Assembly (NCBI RefSeq): GCF_963583255.1
Contig: NC_084813.1
Coordinates: forward strand, 14,246,001 to 14,310,000
Reading direction: 5' to 3'
DNA: 64,000 nt
DNA from: Pyrus communis
Lineage: Eukaryota > Streptophyta > Magnoliopsida > Rosales > Rosaceae
This document shows, one piece after another, positions 37,463 through 47,693 of the stretch. Numbering within the stretch: the first letter of the stretch is position 1; each line of letters begins with the position of its first letter. A program made the translations under genes and the position numbers. The notes under the pieces were generated by a model. That model saw only the letters and a list, made by a program, of their open reading frames with translations, did not search any database and was not told the DNA's origin.

Positions 37463-37563
37463 AGAGAATTGTTATTAGCACTCCGAACTTTCTATAATTA
37501 GAAAGAAAAATACACTTGTGAGTAGTTTAGAATGAGATTTTTAAAGTGCTAATAACAATTCCC
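37463..37563. mobile_element. hAT-type MITE, 101 bp, with perfect 8-bp target duplication
   Basis: Ends AGAGAATTGTTATTAGCAC and (reverse complement) GGGAATTGTTATTAGCAC. Flanked by TATGAAAA at 37455-37462 and 37564-37571. The 8-bp duplication and short ends fit hAT. Confidence 0.85.
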
Positions 37564-37829
37564 TATGAAAAAAATGAAGGAATCACGTCATCAATTTTGA
37601 GAGAATTATTAAGGGAATTCTAACGAAAAGGGCCTATCACTATTCATTCTTAATCAAAAGGACATTTTGTGTATGAAAAGTCTATAATGGATCAAGCTCT
37701 TTTCTTTATTTACTCTTATGCCATTATTTTATTATTGTAGCGGGATCCACAATGATATTGATATTTCTGTCTGAAAATATATTATTTTACATGATATTAT
37801 TCAACTTATGCTAATTTACTGCCAGCTCT

Positions 37830-39190
37830 TCATGTTTTCATCATGTTGTCAATGTTATGCAGCTCTTCTTCTGTCAAATTGTTCCAATAATGTTCATCAC
37901 CTTCTACTAGCTTTGCATCTCTTTCTCTATCTTTGTTCACCTTGTAGTACATTTCTGCTATTTCTTCTTTGAAATATTGAGGTTTCCAATAGGGCTGATG
38001 ACTGATCATTGTCTTACTGTAAATATACATTTCTTCTTTTTCTGCTACTAATACTATATCATACCTAAAATCTTCAAGCTCAGCTAAAGCTAGCATTTGG
38101 ATCCCTCGAAATTTTAGAATATTTTTGTATGAAGGAGTCCACCTATGTGAGGAGATAGGGGATAGTTTAAATGACTCTTCATTAATCATGGCTATACGCC
38201 TGGCTTTCTCCTTATGCATATATGTACATACCAATTTGGAGGACTACTAATAAAATTACGCAAATTTCTTTCCACCTTTCCAGATAATCTTCTACTACTT
38301 TTATAAGTTTTTCAGGAAAATATTCTAATTCGGAAATATGGTTAATGAATATTTTATCAAGATAGCCAAACTCTAATAGTAAGGGAGGGGTAACTTTTAC
38401 CACATTATGCTTTTTCTGATGCTCATAACTAAAATGTCATGGTCTAAAATTTTTCATGTTAATCCTGGCCACAGTTATGCTAACCTCTGGTTTACAAATA
38501 CAATTATCTGTACTATCACAAAGACATGGTGGATACATCTTTGTAATAATATTCATCCCTGGTTTTGGATCAAAGATGGACTGATACAAAGCACATTGTA
38601 ATTGTAATTGTAACTCTTTCATGGACTATGATTCTTTGCTCAAGTTCTCATTTTGCATATTTGGTGCTATTATTCTTAATTTTACTTTTGAAATTTCTTC
38701 TAATAGGATCTCATCTATTATTAAGTCTAAATATATATTACTAAGAAAAATTTCATATCTTTCTTGTTTTTCTTTGTCACTCAGATGCTGATGCTGCTCA
38801 TTATTTTGATGATACTCCATTTCAATGTCTTCTTCTAAGAGCTCAATCTTAATCTCTTTTATGGGCTCATTAGCCTCTTGTTCTATGGGTTCAATAACCT
38901 ATTTTTCTTTATTCTTATGCTGATCAGTTTCTAAATCTATTTTCAATTCTCTTTTCAGGGTGTCACTTGCCTTTTGCTGCATTCTAAAAGATTGGAGTTC
39001 TTGGTTCATTTTGGTAAACTTACTAAGTAATGACTCATGATCTCTAGAAATAACTTGAAGGTTATGCTCAAGAGAATGAATATGATGCTGGCTTTGATGG
39101 ATACTAAAATTAAAACTATGAAACTCTTGTTCTAAGGCTCTAATTAATTTTTCATGACCTAACCCCATGTTTGACTGTTTAATTTGGATA
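37830..39190 (-). pseudogene. Viral second ORF (coiled-coil protein of unknown function)
   Basis: Pieces at 38899-39168 (heptad-rich, coiled coil), 38626-38820, 38437-38622, 38212-38403 and 37830-38234 run in order in shifting frames. The last, 134 codons, is the longest open stretch. The position after RNase H fits florendovirus ORF2, whose role is unknown. Confidence 0.6.
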
Positions 39191-39399
39191 TTCTAAACAT
39201 TATCTAGGAAAACCTGCTGCCTATCAAAAAGCCCTGGTACTCTTGACTTATACCTCAGAGTTGGATTTCTAATTCCTTTAACAATATTGTCATTAAAGTT
39301 GAACGTTGGTACATGTGGTGATGCTGGTAAGTCTATGGTGAATCATTATGTTATTGAAAAGTGCTCTTCTACCTTGTGGTCTTGTACCATTTGAGGATG

Positions 39400-41149
39400 A
39401 TGGTCCATGATATTCCATTCCTGTTCAACAAATTAATCTTGATAAGATATCAGCTAATGCATTGTCATTACCTTTTATATGTTCAAAAATTGGTTTAAAC
39501 CCATTCCCTATAATTGAATCAACAAAATTAACTCATCTTCGAGCTGCCTGTCTATTAGCTTGTATCTTGTTATAATGAGAAGCTATATTTTGGCAATTTA
39601 TTCTAATCGTAAATACTTCATTATGTAAAAATAAAGAGAATGCTTCAAGTGAATTAATTATTCCTAAAATTTCTAAATTTGTTGATGGTAATCTTGACTA
39701 TACATCACTAAATTTTCCTGATGAATATCTACAAACTTGTTCGTCATACTTTGGTGACTCCTTATACTTTTTCTGGTATAGTATACTTGTCTATCCTAAT
39801 GATGAAGCATCTGTTTGAACTATTTTGTAACTGTCGTCTAATGGTAATGTTAATCGCTTAAGTTTAATAATTTCTTCCTTTATATTTTGAACTAATTTAA
39901 TATCTTCACTATTAAAATACTTTGTCTAGTTTTGCTAGTTTTACTATGTAATACTGTTATTTTTCTTCCTAAATTAGGGATAAAATTTCTTGCATAATTT
40001 AACAATCCTAAAAATGCTTGTAACTATTTCATATCTTCTAACTTATCGAGAAATTCTAAGACCTTTTTGGCTATATGATCTTGTACTTGGATTGTACCTG
40101 ACTTGATATACATTCCTTAAAATTCTATATCTTGCTTTTCTAATGCTATTTTATTTTTGCTAATCACAATTCCATTATTGATAAATTCTTGTAAAACCAT
40201 TTCTAAGTGGTTTCTATGTTCATTACAATTTTTACTATGTACTAAAAATATCATCTACATAAACACTACAAAAATTATCATATTTCTTGAAAATTTGATC
40301 CATCTTTCTTTGAAAGATTGACGGAGCATTTTTAAGTCCAAATGGCATAACAAGCCACTCAAAATGTCCTTTTGGACAAGTAAAAGTTGTCCACTCAATT
40401 GATTCTTCTGCTAATCTTATTTGCCAAAGTCCTGATTTACAATCAAATTTACTAAAATATTTACTCTCTTGAATTTTATTTATAAGCTAATCCTTATTTG
40501 GTAGCTTATAACTATCTTCATATGTATTATCATTTAATCTTTTGTAATTATAAACAATTCTAGCTTTACCTATCTTTAGTTTTGAATGTTTTCTTGCAAT
40601 AAATGTTGCTAATCTATGTCTAGACCTAGAGGGTCTAATTACTTTTAAGTTTAACAACTCTTTTATTTGTTGCTCAAATTCTTGTTTGTCTATTAAACTA
40701 GAATGTATATCAGCTGTCTTTATGGTTAAAACTGGATTAATTATATCTAATTTTGCTATTATTTTATTTTTATTCCAATGTAACTATTGGTCTTCTCCTA
40801 TAATTCTAGTTTGTTCTGCTAATTGTAATAATTCTTCCAAACTCTTTGGTTTATTTAACTGTAATATTTCTATACGCGTTCCTTCTTCTAAATCAGATAT
40901 TCATGTTCAAAAATTTCTTCATCAAACTCTTCTATGTTATTATGCTCATCATTTTCTTTTGAGTTTTCTAAATAATAACCATCTTGACTACTAGATTCTT
41001 CTATACTTATATTTTTGTATGCTTCTACAGTATTACTTTGATCAGTTATTGTAATACCTCTTTTGAAAAATGTTATGTTAAGATTCATAAATAAAAAACC
41101 TTGTAAACTTTTCAAAAAATTTAAACCTAAAATGAATGGGTATGATCCT
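39400..41149 (-). pseudogene. Viral protease end, reverse transcriptase and RNase H
   Basis: Begins with a protease C-terminal block (YPFILGLNFLKSLQGF, just left of the LTR fragment); the protease active-site triplet is not visible. The reverse transcriptase catalytic box YVDD is at 40250-40261, and a base run straight after it puts the reading out of frame. RNase H ends with HIKGNDNALADILSR near 39450. Many stops throughout. Confidence 0.8.
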
Positions 41150-41690
41150 TGTAACGACCCGTCCCCAATTACTACGATTTTTATAATTTAAAAATGAGAA
41201 ATTACGAAAATGCCCTTTGAGGCATATATGTTGATTTTTATTAACCGCCTTGTCGTATCATGTAAGATCTATTTTCTTGGCTTATTCGGGTAGTACTCGT
41301 TGACACGAGTGTGTGGGCGCAAACAGAATGTGTTTTGGAGTTATAACAAATGAGTTACTAACGTTTAAAGTCAGGGGTATTTTAGTAAATTGGTTATTTT
41401 CTGGAATGCTCCAGATTTTTTTTGGAGCATAATCTGATGGAACCACAATTGAAGAAAGATGGAAATAGGTAGTGGAGATAGGAAACAAAGGAGAGAAGAA
41501 GGGAAATGAGAGGGGTTTGGACGAATGGGGAGCAGAAGAAAGGAGGGGAAGGGAGAGAAACGAGAAGCACGAAATCAACCTTTGACCCGTGCGACCAGCG
41601 ACCTGGTTGTAGCTGGAGGGTTTCTACGGTGAAATCCATTGTTTTTTTGACGATTTCAGCCGAACCACCACTCCCAAACATCATCTAGCC
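41150..41690. mobile_element. Gypsy-type LTR fragment inside viral relic
   Basis: Starts TGTAACGACCCGTCCCCAAT, a common gypsy LTR terminus, exactly where viral protease reading stops. Viral coat reading resumes after about 41690. No matching target duplication was found, and the missing protease N-terminus suggests viral bases were deleted too. Confidence 0.6.
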
Positions 41691-43150
41691 CTTCCCTATA
41701 AATACTCTCATTATCACTTAAATTATCTAAACTGTATATTGACTGTATATCTTCATATTCTTCTAACTTAAACAATTCCATTAAATGTACTTTTTCTCTC
41801 GGCTGTTTACCTAATTTTGGACATTTAGGTCTAATGTGTCCAACTTCTCCATATGAATAACATTTACAACTACTCTTATTTTTTGGTGCTTTATATTTTC
41901 TAATCCAAGGTCTGCCACTTCTTTTTCTAAATTGTTTTGGAATGTATTTTCTCTTCCTATATGTTCTTGAAGGTTTTATGCTGAAATTCTTATACTGTTT
42001 ATATGATTTATATTTCTTTTTGTATATTTTCTTATGCTTATTTTTCTTATGGCAACCATATTGTTGTGGTAAATCTATATTTTTACAACTCATGTAAAAT
42101 TGTTTCCTAATTTGTCTCTTAACTTTTGTTTGACTACACTCTTGTCTAAGTATATCATATACATGTTGAATTCTAAGTCGTATTGCAATATTATTTTTCT
42201 TTGAATGCTTTTGCCTTTCATTCCAAATCTTTTCTCTTATTTGTCCTTTTATTTTTGTCATATAAGTATCTAATAAATTAATATCATTAATTCTACTTGT
42301 TCTTCCTAAATATTAAAAAAAAAATTTGTGGTATACTCAGGTATATACTGTAAATCACAAATTTGTAATTGTTCTAAATTTCTAATTGCTCTTATTTGTT
42401 CTTGTTCGCTTCTACCATCTAACCTATTATGATCTAAAAATTCTTGCTTAATCAAAGTAACAAAACCATTAATATTAAAATTTGTTTTAGCTGCCTGATG
42501 CTGTTCAGGATTTTGAACTTTCCATGACTGGAAATAATAAAAAAACTAAACCATCTAAGGTATGTTCAAAATAGTTTAACATATTTTGTGAATTACTAAA
42601 ATATAACAATAATGATGCATGTACGCAACCTTTCTCCCATCTCTCAATCGTTCTCTCCCAATCTTGTGGATCTACATTATCTAAATTTAATATATTTCCT
42701 GCTATATTAATTTGTTCTAATCCTCTTAGATATGGAATCCTATTTTTTCTAGATGGTTTCATCTTACTTTTATCCGTATAATCTACTCTAGCTTGTTTTT
42801 TATATTGTTCATTTGTTGGTCTAAAAAATTGTTGATCAGTTCTACCTATGTGTCTTGGATTTGGATTTTCTTCTCCTGATGTGCTACTTTCTTCTGCTGG
42901 ATTACATTCTGCTTTTAATTCTAATAAATTATTATATTCTTTTTATCCTAAAATATGTTCTACTCCTATTTCTAAAATTAAAATTTTCATCTCTTCATCT
43001 GAAATTTTGTGTAGTCTTAAATCATATGTCTTATATTTTTCGAAATATTGTTCTTCATCTAAATGATCAATATCTTCTATAAGCTTATTTACAATATGAT
43101 CAAAAAAAATTTCAACTAAATTAATATCTAAATTATCAAAAGCCATATGG
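41690..43150 (-). pseudogene. Viral coat protein region
   Basis: Acidic N-terminal piece at 42943-43146, central capsid piece at 42505-42762 (WERTIERWEKG block) and a basic, Lys/Arg-rich C-terminal piece at 41690-42261. The last ends in a zinc-finger-like CKCYSYGEVGHIRPKC followed by an acidic tail. The caulimovirid pattern is C-x-C-x2-C-x4-H-x4-C; the third Cys is Tyr here. A basic arm, then a finger, then an acidic tail is the usual capsid layout. Frameshifts separate the pieces. Confidence 0.75.
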
Positions 43151-43429
43151 ATACTCTCATTTTCGATCTCACCTTCATCCTCTTCTATTTTTTCTAGTTG
43201 CTTGTAATTACTAAACCTAATTATTGCTTGACCTGTACTAGTTTCATATATTTGTAGTTTATCTGGTTGTCTATTTCTTGCGCCTTGTAAATTAGGTAAT
43301 GTCCACTGAATTCATTCTAAAAAGCTATTATCTACGGGTTTTGCTTCATCATATTTACATGTTTACTACCAAATGTTTGAACTAAATTTTTGAAATTCTA
43401 AATTAAACTTATGATTATATCTATCAGAC

Positions 43430-44371
43430 ACTTTACCAATATACATTAAGTTAATACACAAATTTTTATACTCTCATGTCATATTATAATTTTTTGTTCT
43501 TATGCTCACTTCAATATATTTACTAAATTCATTAATTGTCATGACATAATTTGGAATACATCCTATGACTACTAAGTTTGAACTTAAGTCTACTTCAGCT
43601 GTTCCTATTGCTGCTTGCTGGTGATTATCCCATCTATCATCATATATGTATACTAAAGCTTTTGTGCCTACTTGTGCTCTGGTTAATCTTGCTATTCCAA
43701 TTAATATTGTTCCTATGTGAATCTGACTGAAATGTGATTTTCTCAAATGAGTAACTGCTTCTTTACTGATTAAATTAAGTTAACGTCTTTATTAATACAA
43801 CTAATTTCATGTTGATTGATGCTACTTACAATTCTTTTCAAATAAACCTAATTGATACAAATTATATTTATTTTTCTGTGTTCTCTCGAAACCTCTTCTA
43901 ATAAATTCTTGTGCTTCTTTTTCATTTGGATAAATATCTTCAGCTTTAACTACTTCTTTTCCTTTTCTCCTAAAAAGTTCTATTTTCTATTATCAAAAGG
44001 ACTTATCTTAGGTCTACTAATATTATTATTTGCACTTAAAGTTAAATTTTCTAATTTTTCTAACAAAGATGGTGGAAGTGATGAAGATGCGTTATGTAAA
44101 ACTTGGTTTATTTTTGCTTTTTGTTCTTCAACTTGATCTAATTTCTTAGCCAAACTTAAACCTAATTGAATAATTAAATTATTTTTCCTAATGGGAATAT
44201 TACTATTGACTACTTGTGTTGAAAAATTTGTTAAACCTACTGGTTCTTTATCTAACTTACTAGTTTCTTTCAAGCTTGGATATATTTTCAGCTAGTTCTA
44301 GAATCGGTCATTAAACTAATAATCCATCTATTTTATTATGTAACTTATCTACTTGTTCACTCAACTCTTTT

Positions 44372-44405
<34 letters not shown>

Positions 44406-45025
44406 TTTGAACTTCTAATTTTAACTGCTCAACTATTTCTAATGATCTAAGTTCTACTTGCTTAGGTTTGCTATCTATGAGGTCAATAAGCTCTTTTACC
44501 TCTCTTTTGCTAGGAGACCTTTGAATATATTTATTATTATCTTCTAACTGAGATGTAATATAATCTAGATTTTGTCTATTTGTTTTTATGGAATTTTCTG
44601 AAAATGTTCTACCAACTGGTTTAACAAATGATTATGCTTGTTATTTTCTAACTTTATATTTTCTGCTTGACTAATAATAAGATCTACTATACTATTGACT
44701 TGTGGATTTTCTTCACTAGGCAAAATATGATTATGCTTTCTCAATGGAAAATAACAAACTAAACTATTTTGGTCTAAGGTTATTTTTCTTTTTTGTGGTT
44801 CACTAATTTTAAATTAAGATAGCCTATCATAAACTACAGTTTACCTTTCTCTAAAGTTACTGCTAACTGGTTTCTTAGGAACTCTCTTTTTTCTCTCAAG
44901 GTCTCTAAAACTTGATATGTTACTCTTTTTGCTTCTATAACTTTATGTTGCACTTCTATGGTATTATATTTATGAATAAATGAAGGATGTTCAAGGTAAC
45001 CAAGATAAAACTTTTGCTTCTTCAA
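43430..45025 (-). pseudogene. Viral polyprotein N-terminal part with movement protein
   Basis: The piece at 44834-45025 begins the polyprotein region. The 43980-44273 piece is polar and helical. The piece at 43474-43746 carries the 30K-type movement protein core, with IGTILIGIARLTRAQVGTKA-like and DDRWDNHQQAAIG blocks, as in caulimovirid cell-to-cell transport proteins. A T run of about 30 bases at 44375-44404 and several frame breaks interrupt the stretch. Confidence 0.75.
44375..44404. repeat. Poly(T) run
   Basis: About 30 consecutive T within the viral relic, probably a slippage expansion. Confidence 0.95.
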
Positions 45026-45249
45026 AGTCCTACTAATTCTTTTGGATATGTATGCTAATCTTCTCTTTATGCTAGTTATAGTTGCGTGCTTGGGATAATA
45101 AATACCTGGTGGTTATGGTTGACAAGGTCTACAAGGACAATAATATCTGTTGTTCATACAAAATAAACAAGTGTGATATCAGTTGTGTTAATGAATTCCG
45201 TCCTCAAGTTACTTTACTATTATAATTATACTATTAAAATGCTAAACTT

Positions 45250-45262
45250 GGTTTTGATACCA
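45250..45262 (-). other. Viral primer-binding site (tRNA-Met)
   Basis: The minus strand reads TGGTATCAAAACC; the first eight bases match the initiator Met tRNA 3' end and later bases have drifted. It precedes the polyprotein region by about 220 bases. Confidence 0.7.
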
Positions 45263-45810
45263 GATTCGGAAAGCAGGCCCGGTTAAATAGTCAGATGACC
45301 ATTATAACAACTAGACATAAAACCTTGCACATGAAACTCGACATGTTTCAGCATGACGGCTACTCACTGTATAAGGCCTTAACGGTTGAACTCAGAGGTA
45401 CGAAGAACTCAGAGGTACCCTGATTAATGTCCCCTTATTTGTATGGCAAGCATTGAACTATAATAGAGTGCTCGAACAAAGTATGATCGTCAGTTTAGCA
45501 GGTTAATAATATAACTACAATAGTGTTTCCCTGTTTTGGACTAGTAGTCTATTTAGACAATCACACTAAAGAAGGAAAAGAAAACTTACTTAAGACTTGG
45601 AGATTGCTTGAATATGTACACCTGAACTTTTATTGATATATAGAATGTTTACAAAGATAATTGTTTACAAGAAAGTGTTTACAAGGAAGTGTTTACAAGG
45701 ATGATATGAAGGCTCTGGATGAAGATGGTGTGAGTATATGAGAGTAGGGTGTTTAGGTGTTGAGATGTTGAAGTGTTGAGGTGTGTTTTTACAATGAATG
45801 GAACTCCTCT

Positions 45811-45817
45811 TATATAG
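45811..45817 (-). promoter_or_regulatory. TATA box of endogenous viral promoter
   Basis: The minus strand reads CTATATAAGAGG, a strong plant TATA box. It lies about 550 bases upstream of the primer site, the spacing expected for the pregenomic RNA leader of caulimovirids. Confidence 0.6.
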
Positions 45818-45850
45818 ATTGAGTGAGTACTCTGAAAAATTAAAATATTT

Positions 45851-46646
45851 ACAAATGTATGGTATGGACATCTCCTTGGTACTTGTCATCTTCTACTGTT
45901 GCTTAAATTGTCAGCACTGTTTCTAAAACATGGTCTGACTTATTTGTCTTTTTCTGTTTTGCATGTGAACTTGATTGTCTTGATATATGCATGTGAGCTT
46001 ATAGTTGTCTCCTGGAGTCCAATTTTTGCTTTTGCATGTGATATCTCTGAGATGCTTTTTTCCTTGTCTTCTTTTCCACGCCCATTTTGGGTATTATTGA
46101 AAAAATTTGTCTTGATGATTAAAAGGAAAGTTTTTGGGGGATTTTGGTTAGTTTTCCCAATTATTAATGAATTTGGTGAGAAGTAAATGTAAATGGGGCT
46201 AGAAGAGGTATATGCAGCCCATCAAGGGAAAAAGAAGATGGCTCGGGTTTTGCATAAACAAGGATGAAACTTCTCTTCCATGTCGAATTCTTGTTGCAAG
46301 TTCATCACCTTTTCATTTTTCTTCAAAAATGGCCATTCATCTTTTGATGTCTGTTCAGCAAAAAATGAGGACCTGTACGTAATTTTTCAATTTATGGGTT
46401 TCTTGGTCTTTTTATTTTACAAGCATATTTGAAATTTACACGTTTGCATACTCATTTGTTCATAAAGTTTATATATTTACATGAGAACAGGAACAAGATT
46501 TCAGGCTGGCAAGCACTTGAATTAAAAACAACATTATGGGATCCAAAACTTCGACTGGAAAAAAAAAATGAGGCAATTATACTAATGGGGTCAGTGGAGC
46601 GATGTTGCTTATGGAACTCACACGAACCTGCTGCTGCTCCCATTGT
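45851..46646. other. Spacer between viral relic and kinase gene
   Basis: The right part (about 46250-46646) may be the kinase 3' untranslated region on the minus strand. No separate gene seen; plus-strand ORFs here overlap the kinase exons in another frame. Confidence 0.45.
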
Positions 46647-47644
46647 TTACTCAGTTGTCCCTGTGAAAGAAGAGTAAAGTGAAAGCCATTAAAATTCAGT
46701 TTATTCATGATAGTTTTGTCACTACATAGTCTATAGTTCTATACCTGCTTCTTCTGCTTGATTTTCTGGCTGTGAAGATGTGCTCGATTGGCTCTTTGAG
46801 GTTTCCGGGTTCTTGAGCTGCGGATCGCTTATTACTTCCTGCACAAGATGTGACCTTGTCAACTATTTTGGTGTTTAAGAATGAATTTGATTGCATGATT
46901 CACTAGATTATGTGTATGGTGAATGAAGAAATGGATGTTAAATTCATTGCTTCCAATCCCTAGAATAGAAAAAAATTTAGGATTTGGAGGGTACATTTCC
47001 TTCACGCCTAATCCATCGTCTGTAAGATGTGAGTTTCAAGAAGAATGAGTTCTTGTTCTCAACAAACTGATAGCTCAGTATGTGAGTTACCATGTTGAGG
47101 AAATTTCGATCCTACTTGGCTAAGATTAAGAGTCCTAATAACATGCAATTATATTCTTGTAACCTTACCAAGTCTTGACAAGAGTTCAATATCAACAAGG
47201 ACTATACCGAAACCCTAATCTATTTGGACTATCCAAGGTATCAGTTAATAGGCTTGATATCAAGGAAATTTGGATATATATAGGGAGGTCCCTGCACTCA
47301 CAGCACCATCCTTTTTGAGCGAACCCTATTCTAGCTGAATTATTGGCTGCTGAGTGTAGAAGACCTTTTATCATTCATTGCAGCAATGTCGAGCTCTTCT
47401 TTAGGTAAGTCTATTATGTTTACGTATGCATGTCATCGTATGTATGTGACTCTATGCATGCAGTGTTTAAATAACTAACATGTGGTATCAGAGCACACAC
47501 TGTCGTGTTTAGAATCCTTATAAGCACAAGAATATATTGAATAAATGTATGATCCTGACATGAGACTTCCGCGCAAAGAAACTGATACAGTTATCGACTA
47601 TTACCTAGCGACACTATGTTTTAATTTACATCACTTATACATGC

Positions 47645-47693
<49 letters not shown>

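Larger units (their letters stand above)
37800..45850 (-). mobile_element. Endogenous caulimovirid (florendovirus-like), degraded
   Basis: Minus-strand pararetrovirus relic. In transcription order: TATA box (45811-45817), leader of about 520 bases, tRNA-Met primer site (45250-45262), a long polyprotein region with movement protein, coat protein with CCHC-type motif, protease end, reverse transcriptase and RNase H (to about 39400), then a second ORF with coiled coil (37830-39190). There are no LTRs flanking it and a movement protein is present, which excludes a gypsy element. One polyprotein ORF plus a separate downstream ORF is the florendovirus plan (family knowledge). Many stops, frameshifts and a retrotransposon LTR fragment (41150-41690) break it; it cannot be functional as it stands. 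Both outer edges are approximate. Confidence 0.8.

Noticed and set aside
39400..43750. Gypsy retrotransposon instead of virus
   Set aside because: A movement protein core precedes the coat and reverse transcriptase, no LTRs flank the region, and no integrase is seen.
45665..45889. 74-codon minus-strand ORF near the viral TATA box
   Set aside because: Lies in the viral leader, overlaps the TATA box and shows only repeated GTTTACAAG words in translation.
46429..46677. 82-codon plus-strand ORF
   Set aside because: Antisense to the kinase 3' end and last exon; no family likeness.
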